A DNA stretch of 64,000 bases from NCBI GenBank assembly GCA_009746045.1, contig RPFO01000175.1, positions 2,727,634-2,791,633 of the forward strand, given 5' to 3'. How positions within the stretch are numbered: position 1 is the first letter of the stretch; every line of letters starts with the position of its first letter. A program made the translations under genes and the position numbers. Shown piece after piece: positions 20,790 through 32,341 of the stretch. The DNA is from Mesostigma viride. Taxonomy: Eukaryota > Streptophyta > Mesostigmatophyceae > Mesostigmatales > Mesostigmataceae. Below the pieces are notes generated by a model. It saw only the letters and a list, made by a program, of their open reading frames with translations, ran no database searches and was not told where the DNA came from.

Positions 20790-21590
20790 CATGGTAACAT
20801 GGTGACATTTGCTAGCAAAAAATACCGTATTTTCAGCACTTTCTGGCATGTATGCATATATAATGACATCAAATGAACTCAGTTGGGCCTGGAACTTTGC
20901 ACATGTTCTAAACACATCCCATGCAGCATGCCCACAAAGTTTCAGGCTGGTTGGATGACAAATTGGTGACAAATGCTAGCATAAATACCCAAAAAATGCA
21001 GTTTTTCATGGTTTTTTAAGGGTTTTATCACATATATGCATACATAATGACACCAAATGAACTCAGTTGGGCCTGGAACTTTGCACATGTTTTAAACACA
21101 TCCCATGCAGCATGCCCACAAAGTTTCAGGCTGGTTGGATGACAAATTGGTGACAAATGCTAGCATAAATACCCAAAAAATGCAGTTTTTCATGGTTTTT
21201 TAAGGGTTTTATCACACATATGCATACATAATGACACCAAATGAACTCAGTTGGGCCTGGAACTTTGCACATGTTTTAAACACATCCCATGCAGCATGCC
21301 CACAAAGCTTCAGGCTGGTTGGATGACAAATTGGTGACAGATGCTAGCATAAATACCCCCAAAATGCAGTTTTTCAGTGTTTTCCAAGTATTTCATCATA
21401 GGTTTGCACATATATAAGACCCAAGTGGACTCAGTTGGAGCTAGAACTTGGCACATGTTCGAAACACATCCCATGCAGCCTGCCCACAAAGCTTCAGGCT
21501 GGTTGGATGACAAATTGGTGACAGATGCTAGCATAAATACCACAGAAAAAGCAGCTTTCTATTGTTCTTACAAGGGTTTCATGGCAATCA
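20790..21590 (+). repeat. 184-bp tandem satellite, about four copies
   Basis: The landmark ACTCAGTTGG recurs at 20877, 21061, 21245 and 21429, exactly 184 bases apart. Copies two and three are nearly identical and the first and last are more diverged. Units carry GCTAGCATAAATAC and a CAGGCTGGTTGGATGAC core. No coding capacity. Confidence 0.9.
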
Positions 21591-22011
21591 TTCCACCTTG
21601 GTGTACAGAAGGTTCCAAACAACACATCATTACATTATGCATCATATTTACAATGCAGGAAGGCATACTTGGGGGCACATGCCTATAGTACAATGCATTA
21701 ATAACACACCTCTAGCCAGCTAGCTAGCTATATAGTGGCTAATGCCACACCCGGGGGCACGTTCTCACGGCCCTGCTGCATCCTTTTCCTTTTCTTCTTC
21801 TCTGCATCTGACAGGGGCCTGCCCCCCATCTTCTCATCCACCAGCCTGGTGAGCACCCTGACGTTGGTGACTTGCGTCCGCTACCCTACCCCATGGCACG
21901 CTTGGCCTTACGCTTGGTGAAGGTGGAGGGGTGGGTGCGACAGTTGGTCTGGGTTTTCATCACCCCCTTCCTCCAGTGCATGCGTGTGCTCCAACGCCTA
22001 AGCAGAGAAGC

Positions 22012-22483
<472 letters not shown>

Positions 22484-23364
22484 AGTTACGTTAAATAGTG
22501 CCGGAACCTTTTGCCCACTGAGGCAAATCGGGCCGGAACACTATTTTGCCCGGAATAACCACTTCCGAGCACCCAAGTTAATTCGGCCGAATTAACTTGG
22601 GTGCTCGGAAGTGGTTATTCCGGGCAAAATAGTGTTACGGACCGATTTGCCTCAGTGGGCAAAAGGTTCCGGCACTATTTAACGTAACTAAAACCTGGCC
22701 TCGTGGAGGGGGGACGAAGGGCCCGAGACATCCGCCTAGGCCGCTGAGCACGCACCACTAAATGCGCCGGAACTGCCTCAGTGAGGATTCGAACCCCTGA
22801 CCTCCAAGGTGCACAGGTTTTAGTTACGTTAAATAGTGTCGGAACCTTTTGCCGCCTGAGGCAAATCGGTCCGTAACACTATTTTGCCCGGAATAACCAC
22901 TTCCGAGCACCCAAGTTAATTCGGCCGAATTAACTTGGGTGCTCGGAAGTGGTTATTCCGGGCAAAATAGTGTTCCGGCCCGATTTGCCTCAGTGGGCAA
23001 AAGGTTCCGGCACTATTTAACGTAACTAAAACCCGTGCACCTTGGAGGTCAGGGGTTCGAATCCTCACTGAGGCAGCTCCGGCGCATTTAGTGGTGCGTG
23101 CTCAGCGGCCTAGGCGGATGTCTCGGGCTCTTCGTCCCCCTCCACGAGGCCAGGTTTTAGTTACGTTAAATAGTGCCGGAACCTTTTGCCCACTGAGGCA
23201 AATCGGGCCGGAACACTATTTTGCCCGGAATAACCACTTCCGAGCACCCAAGTTAATTCGGCCGAATTAACTTGGGTGCTCGGAAGTGGTTATTCCGGGC
23301 AAAATAGTGTTACGGACCGATTTGCCTCAGGCGGCAAAAGGTTCCGGCACTATTTAACGTAACT
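22484..23364. repeat. 881-bp compound palindrome: three 206-bp foldback units alternating with tRNA-like spacers
   Basis: Three copies of a 206-bp self-complementary unit lie at 22484-22689, 22822-23027 and 23159-23364. Each begins AGTTACGTTAAATAGTG and ends with the complement, and each is centred on ATTCGGCCGAAT. The spacers (22690-22821 and 23028-23158) are reverse complements of each other, making the whole block one palindrome centred near 22924. Each spacer carries a pol III box-B sequence, GGTTCGAATCC. The block is inserted within a CTCC microsatellite that resumes at 23365. Confidence 0.9.
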
Positions 23365-23940
23365 CCTCCCTCCCTCCCTCCCTCCCTCCCTCCCTCCCTC
23401 CCTCCCTCCCTCCCTCCCTCCCTCCCTCCCTCCTCCTCCCTCCCTCCCTCCCTCCTCCCTCCCTCCCTCCCTCCCTCCCTCCCTCCCTCCCTCCCTCCCT
23501 CCCTCCCTCCCTCCCTCCCTCCCTCCCTCCCTCCCTCCCTCCCTCCCTCCCTCCCTCCTCCCTCCTCCCTCCCTCCCTCCCTCCCTCCCTCCCTCCCTCC
23601 TCCCTCCCTCCTCCCTCCCTCCCTCCCTCCCTCCCTCCCTCCCTCCCTCCCTCCCTCCCTCCTCCTCCCTCCCTCCCTCCCTCCCTCCCTCCCTCCCTCC
23701 CTCCCTCCTCCCTCCCTCCCTCCCTCCCTCCCTCCCTCCCTCCTCCCTCCCTCCCTCCCTCCCTCCCTCCCTCCCTCCCTCCCTCCCTCCCTCCCTCCCT
23801 CCCTCCTCCCTCCCTCCCTCCCTCCCTCCCTCCTCCCTCCCTCCCTCCCTCCCTCCCTCCCTCCCTCCCTCCCTCCCTCCCTCCCTCCCTCCCTCCTCCC
23901 TCCCTCCCTCCCTCCCTCCCTCCCTCCCTCCCCCTCCCTC
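23365..23940 (+). repeat. CTCC microsatellite
   Basis: Continuation, in the same orientation, of the tract at 22317-22483, with frequent CTC phase slips. Glu/Gly/Arg repeat ORFs on the minus strand are artefacts. Confidence 0.95.
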
Positions 23941-24938
23941 ATTCATACACCCGTTCATTCATGCATGCAGCCGCTCATCATTAACACGCCTCCGTTGGGA
24001 AACTCACGGGGTATGAACTATGAAACGGGCGGTAAGAAAGGAAGAAGGAGCCGCCTCCCCAACATGCCGCCCGGCAAAGGCAGCGATGGGCCGTCCAGGA
24101 GGGAAACACTGCGCTTTGCCTTGTACGCCGGGGTGCGCAGGCGACGTGCGGGCACTGTCGCGTGTAAATTTGCCTGCCCGCCGCAGTCCTTCTCGGAACG
24201 CCTCCCCAGAGCATGCCGTCATGGTAAGAGCTCTTTTCGCCCGTCGCCGGAAGCTTAAACCACAAGAATACGCCGGTTAATGACCAGAAAATGGGGGGTT
24301 GTCGACGTTATAAACCAGTAGCTGTGGTTTTTTCCCGCACCCCGAGCACACTCCGGACGGGGCCAGCAAGCCCGCGCCCGCAGGATAAACACCGGGCGAT
24401 GTTGCTGCGCCCAAGCGAAGTCATATAGCTGCAAGAAAAGACGAAAAAGCGATTAAAAGCACGACATGCAGTGTTGCCCCTGTCAGCGCTCCTATAATTC
24501 TCACTTTTTCGCGGAAGGGGCGTAAAAATCGGAAACGCAAAATTAAGGGAAATCCTACGCTGGGTTTCTTTGAAATGATGTAAGGAACTGGTGGAACGTG
24601 TTCGTTTCCACCGTCAAGTAGTTTGGGCAACGAGACCTTACCTTAAAGATGCACGGGTCTGGTCGGACGGCGAGCAAAAACTGCGCCAACTGCGTGCTTG
24701 TCCTCGTTCACACCCAATACAGCAGCGTTTCGCGAGTTTTTTTGTGAATATTATTTTTCCCTATGACAATGCCGTTCGAACAAGCGAAATCCGGTACACA
24801 ATGGCTTCGTATTCCGTGAGCAATAAATTTTCAGCTACCATAGCCTTGCACACCGAATTTCAGTCAACATTGCACGCGCGCACCGAATTTCGTCAACTTT
24901 CGCGCGGGAATTACCGGGGAACGGCCCGGCGCTGCGCC
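23941..24938. other. Right part of the TIR element, no gene seen
   Basis: Contains a CCTCCGTTGGGA stretch (23989-24000) that resembles the LINE 3' hairpin, and GC-rich sequence with short overlapping ORFs on both strands. None shows a domain. Confidence 0.5.
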
Positions 24939-24949
24939 GGATTGATGTG

Positions 24950-25010
24950 ATTCACACATTGCTGCATTGCAACCATATCCTTCACATTGCGTTTGCTAAG
25001 AACGTTAACT
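24950..25010 (+). repeat. Copia1 5' LTR, last part
   Basis: ATTCACACATTGCTGC through CGTTAACT, matching the end of the 3' LTR (32276-32336) with one substitution. The interior begins CAAATTACAAACAGTC, which lacks the TGG of a standard primer-binding site. Confidence 0.85.
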
Positions 25011-25103
25011 CAAATTACAAACAGTCTCAGCGGAACGGCCAGGAGGGTCGTTGCTGGTTGCGTTGTGCAGCGTTGACGACGCGAGGAGCTCGTCCGGTGG
25101 TGA

Positions 25104-26019
25104 ATGGTGCAGGAAGAACAACGGCAGCAGGATTTCCGGTTTCGGCAGTCTGCTGGGGGTTCGATTTCGCCTGAATTGCGTCGTGTCGTTCGAGATCTAT
25201 CTTTATTGCTTGCAGATCGTCCGCCTGTTAATCGCAGCTTCGTGCAATTCGTCGACGACCAGGTCGAAGATTGGGAGCGAATTCTGCGGCACGTACAAAC
25301 CATCGTCATTCCGGAGCACCGGAGCATCGACGACCTCGAGCAGGAGCTTCACGGTTTGGTCGGCATCCAGACGGTGATTACAGCAGTAGCTGAGCGAGTG
25401 CGTGCGGAGTTGGCGGCAAGGCGAGGCGAGGTTGCGGAGGCAGCTGGCGCAGTGCGACACGAGTTTGTACCGACAGCAGCGGGTGCGGGTGTACCACGTA
25501 CTTTCGCAGGCGTATCGGCGACGAGGGTGTTGCAGCGGGACCAGTTAGGCGTGAACGACGCGGAGCGGAGCACTACAGGCGGCTTGCAGAGGTCGGGGCG
25601 ACAGCGGAAGCCATCACCGGAGGACAGCGCGCGGCAAGAGTCGGCAGGTTTCCGGAGCGAGCAAGAGTTCCTTTTCAGGAACTGCCCCCCCCTTCGCGTT
25701 CGTGTGACGCGTTGGGAAGAGTTTGCACCTCTTGGTACGATAGTGACCTTGAGGTGGGAGCAGGGGGGTCGCTGGGCTAGGCGACGAGGCACTTGGCGAC
25801 CACGAGGTGCCAAGATACAATCCGCGGGGTGCCAACGACGGGTTGTCACCTGTCTACTATACCAACGGTGACGATTCAGTCATCGCGGGCCGACAGCGGG
25901 TCGACGACGGCGCAGCGGGTAGCAGGGTACCAGAGCTGATTGTGGTGAGCGACAGCGACGACGACAGCGACAAGGAGAACCAGGACGCGCCTGGGGCCAG
26001 CCGTGGTGGTCTTGCCTGA
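25104..26019 (+). pseudogene. Copia1 extra ORF upstream of gag (ORF0), one frameshift
   Basis: The ATG at 25104 opens a Gln/Arg/Glu-rich, largely helical protein (SPELRRVVRDLSLLLADR, then DDLEQELHGLVG) with no recognised family. Near 25800 the sensible frame moves by one base to PRYNPRGANDGLSPVYYTN and ends with an acidic tail (VVSDSDDDSDKENQDAPG) at TGA 26017-26019. A protein of similar size and position exists in copia3 (62840-63550). A role as an N-terminal Gag-like or accessory factor is only inference. Confidence 0.5.
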
Positions 26020-26121
26020 GTGGTAACACTTGGCACTTTCCTTTCTTGTTCAGTAGCTTATATTGCTTTAATTGCTGCTTGGCCACTTGGCTGGCTGTAG
26101 CAGATCTGAACAGAGGCCATC

Positions 26122-27305
26122 ATGGAGGATGGAGCTATCAACCAACAAGCGGGCTTTATGGGCTTTGCGCGGCGCGGCGCTGGGATGGATGGACGAGATG
26201 GACGCGATGGACGCGGTGGACGCGATGGACGCGGGGACGGCCAGGCGCTGGGAGACCAGGCTGAGGTGCCAGATAATCAGAGCCAAGGATCGCAGGGCGG
26301 TCAGACGCGCCAGCCGCAGATCAAGCGGCGCCTAAGCGACCAACCGTGGCTGAGGGGTACGCGGTGCTAGGCCAGTTTCAGTCCATCAAGGACAATTGGC
26401 AGCCCCGGGATGCTGAGAGGATGTTAGAGGACATGAACTTGTACACGGAGATATACAACGGTGACAAGCTTCGCATCCTGGCGTCTAGTGCCTACATACG
26501 GCAGTCGGCGAGGCGGCTGTTCAAGTTTGTTCGGGAGCGACACGCGGCGGGGGACACCTGGGCGGCGTTTATGACGCGACTCAGGTGTTCCTGAGTGACA
26601 AGAGGACCATAGATGGGTCCCACCTGAAGCAAGAATACCTGGACTACAAGCCCATCAAGGGGCAGCTAGTGGTCCACGCCTTTGAAGACTTCGTCAAGCT
26701 GAGGGAGGACGCCATGGCCAAGGGCTTCTTCGTCGCAGATCGGATGGCCATGGGCGACTTTCTCAAGTCGCTGCAGCTGGATCCGGTCACCATGGATAAT
26801 GTGACCATCCACATGCGACAGGTCCATGGCTGGGCAGCCATGACGGACCAGTTGTATGAGTGTTTCAGCGGCAAGTACGTGGGTGGTAAGCGCCCTCGTC
26901 AGGGATGAGGAGGCCACTGAACCCACGGTTAAGTCCATGAGGGGATCGGGCCACGGGGGCCCAGCGCCCTCGAGAGGGCCTGAGACCTCTTCAAGGGGTC
27001 GAGGAAGGTCCAGGAGGGGGCGTGACAGAAGGGCTGGACGGGGGACCCCGCCGAAGTCGGGACATCCACAGTCCCAGTTTGACTTCAAGAGGGTGGGTGG
27101 TCCTCCCAAGGCTGGGCCCAGCAGTGGGACCTCACGGGACATCAGTCAGGTGGAATGTTATTTCTGCCAGGGGAAGGGTCACTTCAGGAATGAGTGTCCC
27201 TCGTACCTGAGGCAGGAAGGTCAGAGCAAGCCAGCTCAGGGTGGCAGCAAGGACAAGGCTGGTCCATCCCAGGACAAGGGCAAGGGCAAGGCTGCTGATC
27301 ATTGA
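26122..27305 (+). pseudogene. gag: Copia1 Gag, three frameshifts
   Basis: Segments 26122-26370, 26346-26594, 26585-26908 and 26856-27305 form one Gag when joined over small indels. The capsid part (YLDYKPIKGQLVVHAFEDF ... FVADRMAMGDFLKSLQLD) aligns with copia3 Gag. A basic Arg/Gly stretch precedes the CCHC knuckle CYFCQGKGHFRNEC (about 27157-27198), followed by a Lys/Gln-rich tail. Each break is a one-base shift, so this copy cannot make full Gag, although its pol is intact. Confidence 0.75.
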
Positions 27306-27400
27306 CTTGAGCCTGCACACATCCCTGAACCCTGGAGGGTGCCCCCAGGGGTGTGTAATGAAGCTGCTAGTGACGCAGTGAGGGGCAGCCCCATGCTCTA

Positions 27401-30400
27401 GTGAAAGAGCCTATTGGACACGATGGGGCAAGCTTGGTTACCACAGAGAGTATGCCAGCTGTAGCTGCAGTGGTTACTCGCCAACGTGCCCGCCATGGCG
27501 GTGCTGAGCCTGAGGTAGGACCTGGTGATGTGGACCCAGGTGGATCTCAGAAGCATTCTGACCGTGCAGGACTGGCACAGGATGGTCAGGATGAGGATAG
27601 GGCTGGAGACAGTCTGACAGGCACGACCCTGGTGCCTCCTGTACATAAGGGATCTGTACATACCTTGAGTGCTAATAATGACAATAAAAGGTTTTCTCTC
27701 TTGTATGACATTGCCTCAAGGTTGCATACCATGTTTGGCCATGCAGCTCAGTCTTTGCAAGTTGCTAGACGGCTGGGAGGAAGTGAGTTGTACTCCATCT
27801 GCCAACAGGTTGCTCAAGCTTGCAAGTGCAGGCTAGTTGCTAGAAAGCCCAAGCAGTCTCATGCCAGGACTCCTATTTTGCAGCCAGGCCATGTGCAGGT
27901 AGATATTCAGAGAATCAGGGGTTTGAAGCTGCTGGTGGCAGTGGACAGATATACCAAGTACAAGACCCTAGAGATCCTGCCTGACATGGAGAAGCCTACA
28001 TTGATTGCTGCTCTGAAGTTGACAAGGAGCAGGTACCCTGGGTTGGAGTTGTTGCAGTGTGACATTCAGTTTGAGTGCTGTGAGAACCTGCCAGAGTTTC
28101 CAGAGTTGCTGATTACACCCAGGGAGAGCCACGGCCAGCAAGGGGTGGTGGAGAGAGCCATCCAAGAGATCAAGACTGTGCTGCTGGTGGAGAGGATTCC
28201 AAGGACGTCATCTGCCATTGTGACATCTGCATGGCTACGTTCTGTGGAGGACAGGCTGAACCTGAGGACTCCCATGTTCTTTGGTGACATTGCCATCAAT
28301 CCTCTTATGCTGCATACCAGGATGCTGCCAGCTGATGCTGAGCAGGCATGGAAGGAGAAGCTAGAGGCCAAGTTCCTCAAGCTGAGGCAGAAAGACAAGG
28401 GCTGGAGTGTCCTAGAACCTAACGTTGGACAACAGGTTGTTGTGTGGAAGGAACCAAGCTTTCCAGGGAAACGTGGCAGCTGGCATGATGGGGTGGTGAC
28501 CCGAGTAGAAGCCGCTGGCCATAAGTGCTGGGTGGCCATTGATGGCTCCCAAGCAGTGCACCGTCTGTCCTGGTCAAAGATCCGTCCCCGGGGAGGTAAT
28601 CAAGGAGACCTCTTCCAGGTGCCCGCTGGTGTACAAGGCGGGGGTGACGTGGAGCTTCCTGATCAGGGTGCTACAGCTGTATCGAGCCCTCAGGGTGACC
28701 CTGGCCCGGCCCCTGGGGTACCTTCACATACGGTGGTTGGGCAAGCAGGCGGACAGGCTGCACCTCCGGAACGGCCCGACACCAGGCCTAGGGGTGTGCG
28801 TCTATCAGATATTGTACAGGCTTTGCAAAGAGCCAAGAAGGAGCCTAAGGTGTCCAAGCTTGTCCAGTTGGATGAACCTGAGGTAGCTGCCATGGAGATA
28901 GATACCAATGCACAGGTTTCTGTCATGGGACCTCAGCATACAGGAGAACTGCTGGTCGGAGAACCAAGTTGCCCCTGGGTGTCTGATTTCAGTGGTAGGA
29001 CGCATCTAAGGGTGTTGGGAGAGGTTACTGCCCCTGTCATGGGTGTGGATGTGACCTTCCTTGTCCTAGAGGACTATGATGGCCCTGTGATTTTGGGTCA
29101 GAATTTTCTGGGCAATCCTGGGATTTCTATCAGAGCTACAGCTCTGAGAAGAGATGGCTGGGGGATGATTCCCCTAGAAAATTTCAGGACAACATTTCCA
29201 GTCAGGTGCAGGGCCAAGCCGGTCAAGGGTGTAAAATGGGATGAAGGGGAGGTGCCCCCAGCGGCCAGTTTGGTGATTCCAGCTGTGTTGCACCCCAGCA
29301 GTATTGGCATAACTCACAGGAGCCTTGCTGCACACTCTCCTTTGACATATGACCAGCTGGTCCAAGAGATGAGCTCGCCTACTTTGTTTGAGGCTTGGAA
29401 GCTCGCCTTCTCCAAGGCATTGGAGGAGTGGTTGCAGTTTGAGTGTGCTGCACCAACAGACAGACGTCCCCCAGCATCAAGGAAGCTTGCTTTGAGATTT
29501 GTGCTGAAGAGGAAGGTTGTGGATGAGGTATCAGTGCCCCATGTCAGGCCTGTCCTGAATGAGTATCACGGCACGGGGAGTCTGCCAGGAGAGGAGCTAT
29601 ACACGCCAGGGATGCTACACGACACATGGAGAATTTTGCTATGTCTCTACGTGGGGTTGCTGAACAGGGGAGCAGCTATGTCATCAGTGCTGCTGGACTT
29701 CAAGAGGGCATTTTTAAAATCTGATCCAGAAGTGGCCAGGAGGGTGTGGAAGCAGGATGAGCCTTACTGTGTTGAGGTGCCTGCCATCTGGAAGCTGGAG
29801 CTGCATCAACAATTCCTGGTTATTCTGAAGGGCCTGGAAGGACTCAGGTCGAGCCCAATCATCTGGAGACTCACGCTGCAGGAAGCTCTGATCAGTGAGT
29901 GTGGCTTGAGAGTGTCTTCAGTTGATCCCTGTTTGCTGCTGGCCCAATGGGAGGGTCTGCCAGTGTATGCTAGTTTGCATGGAGATGATCTGCATTTGCT
30001 AGCCCCCACGACCTGGCTGAAGAAGTTTATTCCTGTCATCAGTGGCAAGTTTTCACTGGGCAAGGAGCTGTGGCAGGAGCCCAACAAGCCTGTAGTGTTC
30101 TGTGGAATGCAGGCTACCCTGTTCAGGAGGGACGGGGAGTGGAGTATCAGGCTTCAGGCTGGAGGAGATTATAAACAGACCATTGTGAAGGCCTTGCCAG
30201 AGAAGATCACCCAGGCTGCAGGACCTGAGTTGAGAGGCATGTGGGCCTGGTTTGCCAGCATCTGTGGTCCGTCTTTGATGGTCCATAGCAGAATGCCTGA
30301 TGAGGTGCTTGAGGATGAGAAGCCTCGAGTCATAGCCCGGTTGGTGGAGAGTACCCCTGATCTGATTTTGTCTGGGATTGACTTTGCCCAGCCTATCACC

Positions 30401-30895
30401 TTGGAGATCTTTGTTGACAGTTCCATGGATGCTCGCCAGGTTACCAAGGTCAGGGGGAGATCTGCTGCTCTGTTTGCTTTTTATCAGAGCAGGGCAAGTT
30501 TGTTCAGCTGGTACAGCAGACTGCAGAAGAGGGTCTGTATCAGTTCAGATGTGGCAGAATGCAGGGCCATATGCGAGGGGATCCAGTCCAGCCTGTACAT
30601 AAAGGAGTTAATGCTGGAGCTGGCTTCAGTTACCCCTTGGACCTTGCAGATGGAGACGTTGTTGCTAACAGACAGCATGGGTATGGTCCAGTTTGTTCAC
30701 AAGCAGCTGGCCAGAAGCCGGGACCTGGATTATTTGTTGCTGAAGGAGTTGGCCAGTTTGGTTGACTTGAAGCATATCCCTGGCGAGGAGAACCCTGCTG
30801 ATGCATTGACAAAGCTGCCACACAAGGCCCCAGCCCAGTACAATGTACTGAGGAAGCTCATGAATGCTGACTGTCAAGTCGGTCTATCTGTCTAA
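27401..30895 (+). CDS. pol: Copia1 Pol: integrase - protease-like - RT - RNase H
   Basis: Intact ORF of about 1,160 codons; open from 27374, first ATG at 27452. The integrase zinc domain (LHTMFGHA ... CQQVAQACKCRL, residues about 107-150) is followed by a DDE core with DIQRIRGLKLLVAVDRYTKY, LQCDIQFE and QQGVVERAIQEIK. A retropepsin-like region at about residues 490-600 (MEIDTNAQVSVMG ... GPVILGQNFL) lies AFTER integrase. The copia RT follows (LLDFKRAFLKSD), with its catalytic box as LHGDDLHLLA near residue 860. RNase H is VDSSMDARQVTKVRG, SSDVAECRAICEG and HIPGEENPADALTKLP. Canonical copia Pol is PR-IN-RT-RH with YVDD; both differences recur in copia2 and copia3. Confidence 0.85.
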   Translation: MKEPIGHDGASLVTTESMPAVAAVVTRQRARHGGAEPEVGPGDVDPGGSQKHSDRAGLAQDGQDEDRAGDSLTGTTLVPPVHKGSVHTLSANNDNKRFSLLYDIASRLHTMFGHAAQSLQVARRLGGSELYSICQQVAQACKCRLVARKPKQSHARTPILQPGHVQVDIQRIRGLKLLVAVDRYTKYKTLEILPDMEKPTLIAALKLTRSRYPGLELLQCDIQFECCENLPEFPELLITPRESHGQQGVVERAIQEIKTVLLVERIPRTSSAIVTSAWLRSVEDRLNLRTPMFFGDIAINPLMLHTRMLPADAEQAWKEKLEAKFLKLRQKDKGWSVLEPNVGQQVVVWKEPSFPGKRGSWHDGVVTRVEAAGHKCWVAIDGSQAVHRLSWSKIRPRGGNQGDLFQVPAGVQGGGDVELPDQGATAVSSPQGDPGPAPGVPSHTVVGQAGGQAAPPERPDTRPRGVRLSDIVQALQRAKKEPKVSKLVQLDEPEVAAMEIDTNAQVSVMGPQHTGELLVGEPSCPWVSDFSGRTHLRVLGEVTAPVMGVDVTFLVLEDYDGPVILGQNFLGNPGISIRATALRRDGWGMIPLENFRTTFPVRCRAKPVKGVKWDEGEVPPAASLVIPAVLHPSSIGITHRSLAAHSPLTYDQLVQEMSSPTLFEAWKLAFSKALEEWLQFECAAPTDRRPPASRKLALRFVLKRKVVDEVSVPHVRPVLNEYHGTGSLPGEELYTPGMLHDTWRILLCLYVGLLNRGAAMSSVLLDFKRAFLKSDPEVARRVWKQDEPYCVEVPAIWKLELHQQFLVILKGLEGLRSSPIIWRLTLQEALISECGLRVSSVDPCLLLAQWEGLPVYASLHGDDLHLLAPTTWLKKFIPVISGKFSLGKELWQEPNKPVVFCGMQATLFRRDGEWSIRLQAGGDYKQTIVKALPEKITQAAGPELRGMWAWFASICGPSLMVHSRMPDEVLEDEKPRVIARLVESTPDLILSGIDFAQPITLEIFVDSSMDARQVTKVRGRSAALFAFYQSRASLFSWYSRLQKRVCISSDVAECRAICEGIQSSLYIKELMLELASVTPWTLQMETLLLTDSMGMVQFVHKQLARSRDLDYLLLKELASLVDLKHIPGEENPADALTKLPHKAPAQYNVLRKLMNADCQVGLSV

Positions 30896-31642
30896 AAGCT
30901 GAGAGCTGGGTGCTTAAGTCTCTGGATATCAGGCTGGGAGCTTGATTGTACATAATCCTGAGCACACCTTGAGGGGTGAGACATGTCTCTGGTGTGGGAA
31001 TGTCTGACATTGTCTCTGATGGAGAGATGTCTATCTGGGGTTTTCATCTCAGTCTGAGGTTTCCCCAGATCTGTGGTTTGTGGGCGGGGTTCGATTCCCT
31101 GGTGCCGTCTTAAGGCGGAGTTTCACGGACTGGCTGACCCATCCACCATGCTGGTGAGGTGGCGACAGGTCCCCTGATTTTCCACGGTTGGAACGAGTAT
31201 AGGAGCTTGTGTTTTGCATGTGCTTCGCGTAGATGTTGTGTCTGGTTCGATAAGGGGCAGCAGACCGGCGCCGACTCCCGTCTGGGGGTCAGCAATGTTT
31301 TCTGATGAGCTGTTGTGGGTGATCTGTGGGGTTTCGCCTAAGGTCCTGAAGGTTGTACATACTTCTCAAGTTCTTAGCTGAACACCTATGGGCTGCCACA
31401 GTTGGCCAACCTCTTGTACATGGGTAACACAACGAGCCTCCCGTGAAGGGATAGGGACTCATTGTAATTTGTTTGTGCTCCTGAGCCAGTATGGGTGCTA
31501 TGTACATATAATAAGGAATCCAAGCTGACTGTCATGCCCAGCGGGTTGTGACTTGTAGTCGGGGAGGATGTCCAGTACCCATTGTGTGTGTTTGTATGTA
31601 GACTTGTGTGAGCTGCTACAGCTCAAGAAAAGAAAGGATTGG
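30896..31642 (+). other. Copia1 3' untranslated region with tRNA T-arm-like motif and polypurine tract
   Basis: Contains GGCGGGGTTCGATTCCCTGG (31083-31102), a T-arm-like sequence shared exactly with copia3's 3' region. It ends in a polypurine tract, AAGAAAAGAAAGGATTGG, directly before the 3' LTR. Confidence 0.6.
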
Positions 31643-32336
31643 AGTTAACGCCAAGCGCATTGGCGTGATCCTGATTCGGCATATCTCTGCGATTCCAGCG
31701 GCACCGGAACGAGTTCATTCCGACAAGTATCAAGAAAGTTATGGCGTTCCGACTTCCCGGTCGCGCGCGAGCGCGAGCCGGCTGTTCTTCTAAGTCGGAC
31801 GTGAATATTTGCCGACGACATATGGGGTCGACAGTAATTCCTGGGCTGACAGGAATTAGGTGCTGTACCTACGACGGTATTGGATTAATACGTCGTACGC
31901 AGGAAATAGGAACCTTAACCTGTGGTCTGTTGGTACCGCAGGCTTAGTCCTGGACTTCTAGGTGCAGATGCAATAGTCACTGTGGACTGTGCTCTGTGGT
32001 CACTGTGCCTGTATGGCAGACCTACTGTATAGGAACTGGGCGCTGTACAGGTAGTGAATACTGTACCGGGGTGTTATTACTGAGCAGGCCTCCTAGGCTG
32101 CTCAGGACTAGCAAGCACAGTGCACAAGTATATAAACAATAGGCCAGTGCCATTGGGCATCTCTTGCGAGCCCGCCTCACGTGTGTTGCCTTGACTTGGC
32201 AAGCGCGTGTACAAGCCTCAAGTGTGTGAGCGCTGTAACATTATCCAATTTTAACAAAGCTCCGTTTCCAACCATATTCACACATTGCTGCATTGCAACC
32301 ATATCCTTAACATTGCGTTTGCTAAGAACGTTAACT
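31643..32336 (+). repeat. Copia1 3' LTR (694 bp)
   Basis: Starts AGTTAACGCCAAGCGC and ends GAACGTTAACT. It is uninterrupted and serves as the reference for mapping the insertion in the 5' LTR. TATATAAACAATAG near 32129 is a likely TATA box. Confidence 0.9.
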
Positions 32337-32341
32337 CAAGG

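Noticed and set aside
22990-23075. tRNA gene
   Set aside because: A 7-bp acceptor-like pairing and a B box are present but no proper D or anticodon arm was found; treated as tRNA-like.
23310-23958. Gly/Arg/Glu repeat proteins on the minus strand
   Set aside because: Produced by a CTCC microsatellite.
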